Positions 1-14,500 of a stretch of DNA of 64,000 nucleotides are shown here, in pieces. A program made the translations under genes and the position numbers. The DNA is taken from positions 4,051,001 through 4,115,000 of the forward strand of contig JAPFBL010000049.1 in the NCBI GenBank assembly GCA_026182355.1, written 5' to 3'. Source of the DNA: Hermatobates lingyangjiaoensis. Taxonomy: Eukaryota; Arthropoda; Insecta; Hemiptera; Hermatobatidae. Within the stretch, counting starts at the first letter, position 1. Each line of letters opens with the position of its first letter. The notes beneath the pieces are model-generated. The model was not told where the DNA came from and did no database searches. It was given only the letters and a program-made list of their open reading frames with translations.

Positions 1-100
1 GATTGTCTTAATAAAACACCAACAAGAAAAAAACAATTTAAACTGAAATAAAATTAAATAATTTAATTTATATTGAAATAAATTTAAATTAATAAAAAAC

Positions 101-190
101 CTGTGGGTTTCTTCTTCAACATTGTTTTAGAAGATTCTGCTTCAAATGACTGAACTTCCTGATCTTTCTGAGTTGCTTTATCAACTCTTT
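101..190 (-). CDS. FAM193-like exon 11 (last one in the window)
   Basis: 90 bases, acceptor TTTTCAG, donor GTTTTT. It encodes a charged Lys/Glu/Gln-rich segment and ends in phase 1, so the gene runs on past base 1. Confidence 0.66.
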
Positions 191-2402
191 CTGAAAATAC
201 AATGATTAACTATTATCATTTAACTGAAAATATATTTAACTATTAACATGAAAAAATGAATTACCAATCAAAAGTTACCAACGTTCCAAAACTATTTTAT
301 ATGAAAATATATTTCATAGAAATTGAGAAATAGAGGGATAAATTACCACTATTAGTGTACTATAATAAATACCTAATTTTAAAATTAGATTTTAGTATAT
401 AACTAGCCATTCTCAAAGAAATAAAATCAGATTTTTGTTAAAGAGATGAAGACAGCCTTTCATTTATTACAAAAAAATAAATTTGTAACATATGGTACAT
501 GACCTTCCACAAAAATTATGTTAACTAGGTAAATATAAATTATGCTAATTATAAATTACTAGAGAAATATATTCAAGTAAGCATTAATAATGAAAAATAA
601 CACACGATAAAAATTAATGCATAAATATGACAAGAATATGCCCAACAGAACATAAGAAATATAGTATTTCAACATGTATTCAGTAAATTATTTTTGATAA
701 TCTAATGGTCCTTTCATCGCCTCAAACGTTTCTCCATACATTACAACCTAGATTTGTATTGCAGACTAATACGTCACTGAAACTCAATTAGTGAGCATAT
801 AAAATAGCCAAGTATCCTAATGCTTAAACATTTATCTTTGAAAAACATGAACAAGACAATTATAAATTATACAAAAATGCATTCACATAATCAGCAGTAC
901 TGTAAAATTTCATTTCACTGTTAAAGACTAGTATATCAAGCTAGCTCAATACCATTATCACAACATTATGAATGAGGTTGATCATTTTTATATCACTCTA
1001 TTTATTTAATAATAATAATAACAATAAAACAATGATAACGAATTATTGCAGTTAACAGTACAAAATGAATCTAAGAAGTACCTTACGGACAATAACTTTT
1101 TACTCACTTTGTAATCCTCCCTGTTTACCCATGAAAAAGTCCAGACATTCTTTAATAGTTCGTTTCGGAACGTTTTGAGGAGTAGTCTGAGCCTAGAAAT
1201 TAGATTGAACTACTAAATGAAAAATATACTAGTTCAAAAAATTTTAACTAAAAATTTGTGCAATACTATCAAGTTAGTATGTATAATAATATAGACAAAA
1301 GCATTCACACAAAATGACCAATCAATAACCAAAATGATATTAAAATATAAATAAAAACACAGAACAATAATCTAGATTACCATGATTGCTCACAAAGTAG
1401 ATTTTTATTTCTTAGAGTATTAATAATACACATAAATCATCCCATGGAAGAGGAAAATATGTTTTTTCATTATTTATATACTAGTTAGCACCTTGGTGAT
1501 AATGGGCGTCGAAGTTGATTTAGTTTTTGGCCCTACTATAATTATTACTTATTTTTACTTAATTAAGTTGGTCTTGATAAGAGTACCAGTATTAGACTTT
1601 CAATAACAAAAAGACAAAAAAAAATAACATTATGTACCTGCAGTTCTTCTTCAAGTAATGTAGTAACTGAACATTCACCAGCATCACAAACTTCAGCCAT
1701 TCCTTTGAAAGAAAAAAATACATATTACTGCATAATAGTAATAATTAATAGATAAAAGTATAGTTATGAAATTAGATATATTAGAACCAAAGTAAGCATT
1801 AAGTAAATTACAAACCACTACTTGTTTCATTAAAAGTTTCACCATTCATTCCAGGACTGAAAAATTGATCCATCAACTCCACCTGAAATACAGTATGTTG
1901 TTAATTTTTCCCTTTTGACCACATTAATTTACCAACATCAATGTAAATTAAATGCATTTGTTATGAATAAAGGTTTACTGTAAAATTTTATGAAATATTA
2001 TGTATAACATTTTATATATATATAACCAATTAAATGAAACGAATTTCATTCGTTATTATTAGTTCATTCATTTTCATTCGTTAATATTTATTTTTTGCTT
2101 TTATTTCTTTATCTATACTTGCCTCCATAAGTTGGCTACACTGTGTGAGTGCTTCTTTAAAACCACTGGCCAGTCGTTTGCCTACGGAGCGACTCCTTTC
2201 TATCTTTTTTATGACGAGGCCATCGAAATGTAGTAGTGAGTTTCTGTTTCATTTCTGTTTGTTCTTTTTGTCAAAACTATATATATTCAATGTAATATGT
2301 TATTCAATCAAATGATCAAATGTAATCAAATGTAATATGTTATCAGTCAAATTCAATGTAGACTGTGTATTTGTCTTTTTCGGATAGTATTTTCATTGAA
2401 AA

Positions 2403-2491
<89 letters not shown>

Positions 2492-2536
2492 AATGTAGAC
2501 TGTATTTGTCCGTTTCGGATCGTATTTTCATCGGAA

Positions 2537-2582
<46 letters not shown>

Positions 2583-5500
2583 AAATAAACACACAAGGTT
2601 AACAGTCATAATCAGTGGAAGGTTGTAGAAAGGTATCCGCAGGGTGAGGTTTCCCCAGGATTCTGGGGAAATATATAATATATAATTATATATATATATA
2701 TATATACTATAACATTTTACTTTTTCACTTTCAATATATTTGCTCATTATGGATCCAGAAGAATTCTAAGTGAAGTGCAAAGCCGTGAAGAGTTGTTTTA
2801 AAGGTAGTTGCACTGGGCAAGTTAATGGCTTCATGAAAAGGCTACTTTTGAAACTCCATAAGATCGTTATAAGAATTCTTTATAGTCCTAAGAGGAAGGG
2901 CTATCCATTAAAAAATGAAAAAAAGAAGATTGTGATTATTATTGTGACAAACATGAATGATTCTAATGTGAATATGATCCCATAGTTAGTGTTTTGAGAC
3001 ATCACTTCTATGGAAGCCAGCGTTTGAAATTTGGGCGCATTTCTTATCTGTATAACAGCAAAATTATTAACAAAAATTGAATCATTTATAGAATAGATAG
3101 ATTTCGTATCTCGCCTTAAGAACTCTTCTCCAACATAAACGAATAGATGAGTAAGTTAGCCAAGACTAGGTTACCAGAAATTATTCTGACTGCAGGATAA
3201 TGGGCACTTTGTCTTCCGAGTACTTTGAATTCAGAAGATACAAATTGGAGAGCATCCCATAACTAGCAGAAGAGTCGAAATACTGACTGAACGTTAACAA
3301 TTAGTACTCATTCTATTATTATAACTGAATTAGCTCTACATTACAGTCCAAACAACAATAATGAACCACTATGCCAGTAAGAAATAAGGAAGAACACTAT
3401 TTTGGTGATTAATGTAATAAACTACTTTGTATGCGACCAGCCCGGTTATTTTTGCATTCAAATGGTCTTCTAAGGAGTCCAAGGAACAACCATTAATCGT
3501 CTGTGCTACAAAGCAGCGGTTAGGGTAATTCTTAACATGACTATTGAATAGCAGAAACAGGAGCTTCACCTTCATATGACTTAACTCCAGAGACTGATAT
3601 CAAACGTAAGATTGCCTACAGTAGAGCTATAAAGGTCCTAGAAAAAATTAGTTCTTCAATGAGTGCCTTTTTAGCAAACAAGAAAAGAAGAGCTGCATTC
3701 GCGAGTCCAACAAGCTTCAACACCTGGCGAGACCAGCATAGCTAATCTACGTGGTTACATGAAGCTCTTTCGCTAGGTGGTTTAAGATACTACTCTCGGT
3801 CTTCAAAGGTAAAATCACTGGTTTTGTAATAACGCAGGAAACTTTTAAAGCAGAAGAATTAAGTACTTTTCTCACTGAACCTAAAACTGCTGGTCATAAT
3901 GTTAAAATCCTAATGACTTATGAAGTGCGGAATCTATAAATAGTACAGTCATCTACTTAATAAATTGAGCGAAAATTTTTGGTGAACCACCAGGGCCATA
4001 TTTGTGCCACTGGATGGCTACTGTTGTTAGTAAAAGTATTCAACCAGTATTTCAAAATATCATATTTTCTGGGTAATCATTTTTCTGCTGTAAAATTGGC
4101 ACAAGGGTTAAATATTTACGATCGGTAATATGTACCAACAATTACCGAAATTTGAGAATTTAAATAGGAATAAAAGTAATCTGCATCATTTGACAAACGT
4201 AAATAAAGATTTAGACATTTAATTAATACCTACTACTACTACAAATTTTCATTAAAAAAATATAGTAAAATGCATACTAACTTGCAAATGAAACACATAA
4301 TATCAATAAGTAGGTATATATACATAAATATTTAAATACCAGAAAAGGCAAAGAAAACTAACCACAAAAATTGTTCTAAAAGACTCAAATACAAAACACT
4401 TTCGTTAACAGGCTGGTCCTCGAGCTCTTATAACTTTCACCTTTTAGACCAATCTTAGGGAGATTTCTCTTAATGCAAAATCTCCTATGTTTCTTGTGAG
4501 ATTCCTATATATAAATATGGAAGGGGTCCAGGGGCATGATGCCTCTCAGACTCTAAGCTACTCTAAACTCCTTGTGGTGGCCCCTAAACAAGGCGAGGCA
4601 GTTTGTACTGCCTTACTCTGACACACGAGAGTAAAGTGCCCTTTTTCCTTTCTCCCAACGCTTCCTTTCATATCCTTTCCCATCCCTATACCATCCTCCT
4701 CTTTATATTTCTTTCCCCTATTATGAGGTCTTTTGTTCATTTGATCCTGTGGAGGGAGGAAATTTGAAGCAATCTGATGCTGGTGAGTTAAGATACCCGT
4801 GCACTGACTGGAAGGCAACTAGGTCAGTTAAGGTGTCGGAACAGAACCTATAAGATACCTGGCGCCCTCCGACAGTAATTATCCACATCTGGTCATTTGG
4901 GGCACTTACCAGTCGGCGTACATCTACTCCCTCCGTACTCGTGGGAAATTTTATGGGTACTGCAAAGTCTTGTAAAAAGGTCGTTGGTAACAAGCCAAAC
5001 TTGTAGAGAGGGACGTTCCTGACTCTAAAAGCCAAAGGACAAAGGAAGCGATATCCGGATTACTATACCCGCCTAATCTAAGAAGCATATTTCATTTTCA
5101 TGGTCCCCTGGCCACTTTACGATTGCTTAAAAAACTTAGTGATCTACCTAAAAGGGAACACACTGAGGAGAATAAACAGTCGTTGAGCTGGGAGAAGGTT
5201 CTCGAGGAGAGAGAGGAGAACCTGAGGCATAATGTGTGTAAGAGACCACATTTGGAGGAGGATCCTTCTGAGCTGTAATCCTGCTCTCCCCACTCAAGGT
5301 AACTTAAGAAACGTTTATTTTAATATCTATTATTTGCATTCGTGGACACTATTAAACATCTGTATCATTCAGAGTACAAGGAGAAAGAGGAACTAAACCA
5401 CATTCTGAATATTATTCAATCCAAACAGTAATCCAAAACAACTGATTAGATTACTTAACGGATATGTTACATCAACACTACACAAGCTCCACGAAGTACA

Positions 5501-8500
5501 ATATGATTAGATATAACTAATATATGTGTATCACAAGTTGCAGAAGGAAACTAATCCCTTGAACTTTTCTAGTCTACTAAATCCCTGTTTATAGTGCACT
5601 CAAGTCAAGTTGACAGATTAATCATAGTAACAGATATGCCTAAATTATAAAAAAAAACAACTTTCTATCACAAATACTTCCCTATTCAAATCAAGTAACA
5701 TCAGCTTTCTTACCGAGGCTGGTGTTGACAACAAATCAAGGCAGAAACGGCATTCACAAGGTTCTTCAGGATGTATATTCATCTGTTCAAGGATATCCCT
5801 TCTACTACCATTACTTTCTACACTAGAGTCGTCGAATCTGTAAAAAAAGTGTTTAGGATATTACTTCCAATTTAATTTGCTCAGCCTGTTTTTAATTAAA
5901 CACTTCTCATATTATGATATTAATAAACATAGCTATCATTTTACATAAGTACTCATTATATCCGATTAACATAAAGTTCGAATTACTAAATTTCCTTAAG
6001 TAAGTTTCAAAATTATTTGGTAAAAAATTAAATAATAAACATATTTCATTTAATTAAAACTTGACTGAAACTTCTGTCGTTTTGGAGAACTTTTAATTCA
6101 CATTTGAGTTAGTTAGTTCCCATTTATCAAAATGATAAATTAAAGGTATATAAAATTTCTGTATATATTATTCTGGTTGATTTTTCATTTATAATTTGCA
6201 TTATATGTATTTCAATTTAATTAAGATAATAAAATTTGAAAAACATTTCTTGCTTACAAATATTGCTCTAAATTAGAAGAAATACTCTTCCAATTGTTTT
6301 CTATTAAGGCCGCTTCACAGTCAAACTTCATAAAGGCATGTACCACTGCTTTAGATTCCTCTGATTCACAAATTTTTTGTAACTGAAAAGATAATTATAC
6401 ACAACAGTCCAGAACGAAAAATTATACAACAAATATACTATTTATTATGTTTAATTGTTTAAGAAAGCTTAAATATTCATCCTTACGAATCCCAAACTTA
6501 TGAGTAAAATAATTTTTACTAAATCAATATTCTTTTATTTTTAACAGAACTCGTAATGATTTAATCATTAATCTTTGAGTAAACTAAATTAAAATAATCA
6601 TAATAATTAAACCAATCGTAAAAATATGAAGCACGATAACAAATACTATTCCTCTTATCATACAAATAGCACCATTATCATTCAATACAACTTTACATTT
6701 AGTGTCATGTTCTACAAAATTAAATTAAAATAGAATGAAAGAACACAACCTTCTAGAACAAGGAAAATATCTGCTTATAAATAGTAAATATAACAACATA
6801 TGATGGGTATCATTACAATTAAATAAAATATTAATCTAGTCTACGTTGAAAATTTCAAAAGTTTTAATGTTGCTGCCTGTGAATGGCCCAAGCTGAAAAA
6901 AAAACTGTCACATGTTATCTCATAAGTAGTCAAAAGCAATTTTTTTTGCTTCAGATAAATTTTTAAGATAAGTTCATAAAAATATATTTAAAGATTTATT
7001 GATAAAAATTGATATTGGCATTGCGTGCCTCAATGCAATTTGAATAGGCAGGATCTCAAATGCAATAATAATAATAAAATAATTTTTTTTTCTTTATCGA
7101 TTGATAAGAGCCAAAAATTCTATTTATATTTAATTCAGATAATTTAATCACCTAATAATTAAAACCTTTACGATTATGAATTTCCTGTTCATAGAAAAAT
7201 ACTGCACCATACGTAGCATGAGGCAAAAACATTCTGTGCCCCCAACATATTGCCCTTCCAAACTGGATTTAGTTCACTAACGTTTACAGTGTTACAATTA
7301 AATATTTAAGTAAATATTAATAAATCATATTGTCATTAATTATGCCAAAATATTTAATTTCTTAAAAATTATACAATTTTTTGTACTAAGACATGTAATT
7401 TTATTGTAAATCCCTAATTTTTATATAACAGGCAATGTATTTCAAGCAACTATAGAAACATATTCAATATTACTGATCTTTCATACAACAGCACTAAACA
7501 GGTACTAAGTGAGACCACAACTGCAGCCTCTAGAATGGACGGTGCTTAAATGAATCCATGTTATTCTTGTTCTCAGTTGCTCTTCTTCTGAATTTTTTTT
7601 TGCTGAAGCTCAGAATAGGTTCCTCATATCAAACTACTTGTATAGTTTTGATATAACAAAGTGTCTGTTGCTACATTGTTAAAGATAACAACATCAAATA
7701 AATAATTCCGGTAAAGCGATTTGAAGATTTTAGTGACAATACAATTGACTGATGAAAATTTAAAGAACTGTTCCAAATATTTTGATAACATCAAACTGCA
7801 GACCTTGTCAAATATGAAAAATCATTTGATTTTGTCAGCCTAAAGGAAGATTTCATGAAAATCTATAGCTCGCTAACAGTGAGGAATGAATGTAAATAAG
7901 CTGGACAGCTTCTCAGTTTTTTGGCTCAATGGTTTCTCATTATACCACATAGAGAAATGTCTATACAAGTACAGGTAAACACGTAAATGAGTGAACTGTA
8001 TTATATATTGATTCGTACTGAATGAATATTAATTACGGAATCGTGATGAAAAATTAACATACGGAATTTCTAGTGCAAATATTCTGAACTCTATATATTT
8101 TATATTCCTTCTAGGCTAAATTTATATTGTAAAGTAGGTAAACGATGTAAATACGAATATGAAACACAGCATTCAATGTACAATCTGTCAACTTAATGGT
8201 TAATTTAAGAATCATATTGAGAAAATACATTTGTAAATCTAACAGAACAGACTTAGTGCCTCACCATCAGTCACAAACGTCACCGCAAGTCAATGGTGTG
8301 ACAGACACTTCATAAAAGAAATTTAAGTGAATGGTTCGGAGAACAATATTTTCTCCTCAACTATAAATTAAACTAATTAAATATAACAATTTAAATTGTT
8401 TAGAGAATGATTCAATGGACTCTTCTATTCTATCAGGTATAAAATAGGTTATTTATTGTAAATAAATAACTACAACATTTAGACTACAATTTTAAAGAAC

Positions 8501-11500
8501 TCTTTGGTAGCGAATCCAGTTAATTACCTGTGTGATGAATAGTGGTACGCTATTTTGGAAAAATGAATCTGTGTAAATACGTGTTTGAAAAAGTTTCTGG
8601 TTTAATATTTTCCATGTAAGATTGAATTTACTTAAATGCTCTACTTCCAGTCGAATAAGTGTAGGAGTAACTTCAGTGGCTGCATTCATCAATTTGTAGT
8701 AACGATCTAGCATTGCTAAAAAAAAAGACAAGAAAAACAAATGTAATTACAAATAATTACATTTAATAATACAAAATAAGCTTCTCTTACTGAGCACATT
8801 ATTGTTCAAAATTAGTTTGCAGGACTAATATTTTAGTTATCACTACAACATAAATATATACTTCAAACAAGACACATGTTTAACATACTAAGCATATACG
8901 TTAGGACAAAAGCATAATGCAGCATAACAGAAGTGTCCACTAATTACCTTGATGACGTAATACAAAAACAATAGAAACAAAATATATTGAAATAAGATTC
9001 AAAGAAATGACATAACATTTCATGAAATTAATATTTTCAGGTTCATTAATATATCAAACGTTTTTACTAAATATTAGTCTGTTCCACATAGGCTTTGAAA
9101 AAACATTGAATGGGAATTGATAATTAAATATTAAAAAAACTGTTTTAATAGATTTTTGGTTAGTTATACTTAACACAACTATTAACTAATTATATATACT
9201 GGTGAGGACGTCAAGGTGTGCTAAAAGCAATAAAAAAATTTAATGCATACAGTGTTTCATTTCAACTATTTACTTTCAAATTTGGAACCATTTTACGCAA
9301 ATACGAGATAATGATCTGGTTGACAGATCAGTAGATTCAGCATTTTTCTCTAAATTTTAAGTCTAAATTTTCATAACTGGTAAGGATGAAAAGATAAATC
9401 AAAGTACCACACATAATTTCCAAAACGAGTTTTTATGAAAATTAGTTCTCATTATCCTTCTTATATTAATAGAACAATCGACATAATCCGTAATTTATAT
9501 ATTCCACTATCCATTAAACCATGGATGTCAAGATGAACTGAAATATTAGGAATACTTCTTTTTTTCAATTGCAAGCACTTAAAATTTTGTACAAATACAA
9601 GGAAATAAATAAATCTTAATACTAACAACAATCATGCTATGCTGAACTATACCTGAATAAGAGATATGTTATTTAAAATTTAAAGATACATGAATATCAA
9701 AATATAAGCAAACGGCAAGTCACTTAATTTTGCTTTATTTTGGATAAATTTCAAAATTTTCGTTCAGTCAGCCTAGGTTTGTTTTAGAAGCGAAATAGTG
9801 ATGACCATGCATAGGCTTTAATTACACATATACCAACTTTGGAAATATATATTAGATTCATATTATCGGTAAATATAATAAATGTGACTGAGATAGTAAT
9901 ATTAAGTTTTACTAAAAAGAATAGTAAAAATAGAGAACTTAAGGAATTGTTGTTCATTTTTCAAATATTCCTTTAAATATTTGAAGATTTCTAAAGTTAT
10001 AAATACATTTCACGTTTCTCAGTAATAATGTACTATATTTGTAGCTGTTAATTCCTAATAAAGTAGTATTTATTTATTCTCAGTTTGTAACTTATAAAAA
10101 ATATGAGCGGAGAATTAGATGTACAAGTTTGTGCCTAGAGGAAGTGATTTTATATTAATATTTCGTGCTTTTTCCCTTGTGCTATGCTTTTCCTCTTTGT
10201 GAAATCTACATTCACACCATGAATACTCAAGTTTTTAGAAAATTCAGGATGGACTAGTAATTATGAATCGCGAATTACCTAAGTAACAAGGTAAATATGA
10301 ATAATCTATGCATAGGTATTTAACATAGGATTATTCATTTTGTACAAATATAAAAGTAATAATCCATGAACAGCCTAAATTTTAGTTTTGAAACATATTT
10401 CTTTGATCAAAATTGAATCGAATTTTTTTATTCAGTAAATTAACAAAAATTAGTATATTTCCCTCATTTTTTTTGGCGTTTGCATTATAATTAGTAAAAT
10501 ACAATGCATAAGCAGTGTCGTTATCAAGGAAGAAATTACTCTGTCTTCAATCCAAATCAATCAGATCAGATGACCCTTTGAACTCTCGAATACAAATACC
10601 ATTCCAAACTTTAATTTCCACAAAATATGTTGATATTTCATTAATACTATTACGAATATATTCTGCCAGATACCAAAATGGTTATATAAGGATTAGATAG
10701 GATTATATAAGTATAACTCTATTATGTAACTATAGGATTAGATAAGTAACAAAAGACTTAACGACAACAAACATTCTATACTTCTATATATTTTCCAGAG
10801 TGTTCGTCATGAACTCTGTAAAGTAACTGGGCAGATTGAATCAATTGCTAAGAAAATGCCTTATTACTGGCACAGATGAAAATGTTTTCGGTACAAGCAA
10901 ATACAAAAGATTGGCATTTTTCAAATTCTGGTATTACAGTGTAGATAGGCATTGAAATTGACTTAAAATGATAAATGTTCAGCAAATATTGGCATAATTT
11001 TTGAGATAAAATGGAAAAAAGTAATGTTTTTAACTACTTAACCGATGGTCTCTGTTTCAATGCTAATACTCTGCATAACTGAAAGCGTAAACGCACCGAA
11101 CCATAATACGCGCGGTAAATATAATAATTCATTATACTGATCGCTTACGGCCACAGTGTTATGGCTATGAAACACGCAGGCCAGCGCTCAAGACGTATTA
11201 TTCTATATCAATTCCACTTTTTTGTTCATTAATTTTCTGTATAAAATTTTTATATCTACTATCTACGTTACACCTTCTAAAAATTCCACCTCCTAGCACT
11301 TACTGCCCGGTTAAACTTCCCGTCCCGCCACCTCCTTCCCTTTCTACACCATTATAGCTAGATATTTTATTCTTAAGAAGATTCTCGATCTTTCTAAATA
11401 ACGTTCTAATTACATCAGCACTAAAGAATGCTTTTGAAATTGGTTATCGCCTTTATATCTATACCAATCCAATTTAGTGGGTGCTAATATAATTATGCCA

Positions 11501-14500
11501 CATGAAAAGACCAAACTTTCAGCATATATAAAATCAAAAAGCACTATCACCTATCTCAGAGTCAGGTTGTCATTACCCACAACGATAAGCGATTAATTAA
11601 TTCACCGAACTGATTTCATTATAAGCTAATAATATATTGCAGATAACTGAATGATTCAGCATTAAGCTAACATCGCCTATTTGATTTTGAGGATACAAAT
11701 ATTATGTATAAAGAATAGGATGAACAGAAAAAGAAAACACTATAAATGCTTTATAGTAAAAAGGACCAAACTTCCATTATCATAGAAGTGACATAGCCAA
11801 TTTGAATAGTATATATTTAGGTGTATTAAGTTGATAGAACTAATAACTAAAAGTGATTTTTAAAGTAGTTCATATTAAAGTATAGATACAATTTATTCAA
11901 TTAATTTACATGAAAGTAGTATACAATTTTTGTAACAGCAGTGAAAAATGTTTTAGGTGTTTATTGAAAAATCATTTAATGGTTACTTATTGTATTGCCA
12001 GTATGAAAGCACATGGATTTTCATACCAGTAGTATACCATACCATAGTAGTAGTAGTATACCATTTCATACCATGTAGTGTACCAGTACACTACACTATA
12101 AGATTCTGTTGTATAAATACTATTACTTTAATTTTTATATAATGCAAAATCAAATTTTTCATTTTTAAATATATTTATTTCTGTAAGTAGAGAGTACTTG
12201 TTTACAATTTACTTATGTTTATTTATTTCAACACGATGCAATTATCTCTATGTGTGTTATATCCATATTAGTTGATTTTTTAAATAATTTCTTATTTCCT
12301 CTATTTTGCCTTATATACTGTTTTATGTTTACCTAACTCTAAAAGTTTCTGTTAGTCAGTCATAACCCATTATATAATTTATGTAGTAAGTCTATCGAGT
12401 TCTTCACTCTGTCTAGTTCATGTCCATCAATAATCATGATTCATTGATCATCAATAAAATTGGAATTAATTTTATTGTATTTAAAATCATGAATGTGTTG
12501 TTAAATGCAATGCTGCCCACAGTCCTTATATTGTATTCTATAAATGCCTCTATTATCTATTCAGAATTTAAGCTGTGTTGAATTGAGTTATTTCAGGGCA
12601 ATGCTTAGATTTATTAGTTTTTTTTTTAACTATGTTGTTCAGCAGTCCATTTTATTTTTAGGTATATAGAATTAAAATAAAATTAAAAGTGAAATCAATA
12701 TATTCTATAAAGAGTGAGAAAGTAAAGAAATGGAACATTTAATTATGCAATAGTTAATTGGATAGATTATCGGTCATGAAAAATCGATAAAGGGCTATAA
12801 ATATACGATAAAAACTCTCAGTTTGATTGGAAAATACACAAAATCCGAGGACCAAGTCCAGTGAGGAAATGTATTTCTATTTAAGATGTTTATTCTTCTT
12901 TAATTTTTGCCAACTTCTGCAGTATAACAATAAGAACGTTCTATTATAAATTTGTGGGCAATCAACATAACGGACATGGGGGGAGGCAAAATAATGGAAA
13001 CACCTAGTATTCTATTCATTCATATGCAGTGAGTGAAATATGTTATTTGCAATAATAAATATTATCAGCTAAATTATTCCGGTGAGCATCAATCCTATGG
13101 CATTCTCTCATTTGTGGTAAGTGAAATATGGAAGGATATTTTAGTTTTTATGCTTACAATAAACGAACCACAAATGGAGTCACGGTGAGTTAGAATATGT
13201 ATAACCAATATTACATTAAACTGACTCAAAGCACCGATTTCCGTTATCATTGCTTCGGTACCATATTTCTATTTGTTTAATAAGATAATCTATTTCCGTT
13301 ATTATTTTAAGGTATTTTTGTTTTTAATTGATCACATGGTATCTTATTGTAGTTTCTGTCCTCCAAAGATAACCTTAATTCATAAATGGTTCTGATGCTA
13401 TTATATATTCAACTAATACCCTATCTTCGCCTATCCACCTTATTTTCTTTTTCAGATATTATTTAAATAAAATATTTAATTTACTTGACTTACAAAATGG
13501 TTAAATTCTTCTAACTGAGTGGCAGGTGCTACTATCACTAGAACTCTTCAACTGGTTAATCATTTCAAGAGATACAGACTAATGAGAGCGATAAAAAAAA
13601 GCCCACATCAAAACAAAACTCCATCTACAGAGAGGAAACTACAACTGGCTGATAGGGACCCTAGGACTTTCATACAGATGACTAGACAAGAAATGAACAT
13701 AAAACTACGGCTTCCAAATGTAATGCAGAACTTAATGATCATACTCAGAATTCACTCAGGACAAAAACTGTTCGGTAGAAGAAAGAAAAGCCAGATTTCA
13801 CGGGTGTATTGCTATCAGAAAACTTTCCAACAAACAATCGTTGCAAAAGTAGTTTTAAATCGTGTAAAAATTATCACAATTGGTCACAAGAGCAACGGAA
13901 GAATGTCATATATCCTGACGAATCTTCCTTTACTTTGTTTCAGAGGAAATACCATCTTCAGACTGTAAACGCACCCACCATCTATACTGCTAATGATGTA
14001 GTTGATGACGATGATCCGCGGCGAGGAGGGGGGGTACATTCCAGTGAAGTAAAAAGTCTTATCTGGCCACAGAATCCTACAGATTTAACTATAATGAACA
14101 TTTATGGTTCATACATAATTAAATAAGGAGCCAGTATCAATCACGGTTATTGAAGTAATTAGGGACTGTTTTGGCTGAAGTGAACAGTAAATATGTTCAC
14201 GAGTCAATCACACTGGAATTCAAGCTGTAAAGTGCCCCTACCCCTTACTGAAATAAATTTATTACAAATTGCAAAGCTTTTCTATTACTTTGTCCATCCT
14301 TGAAATGTTTTTACTGCACTAATGAAAGCTTATGTCACCTGATATAAATAGTAGAGGTAATTTAGGATTGCCAGCCAATCGTTCAAGAAGTTGCAACAAA
14401 CGAAGTTTAATTTCCGAAATGAATTCATTGACTTGAGTTTTTAACTTCCTGTACAATTGATGAGGATCACATATATCATACAACCTAAAATATAAACATG

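Noticed and set aside
2396..2747. Open frames over the TA and GA runs on both strands
   Set aside because: They encode only repeated Tyr-Ile or Arg-Glu from microsatellite DNA; no gene.
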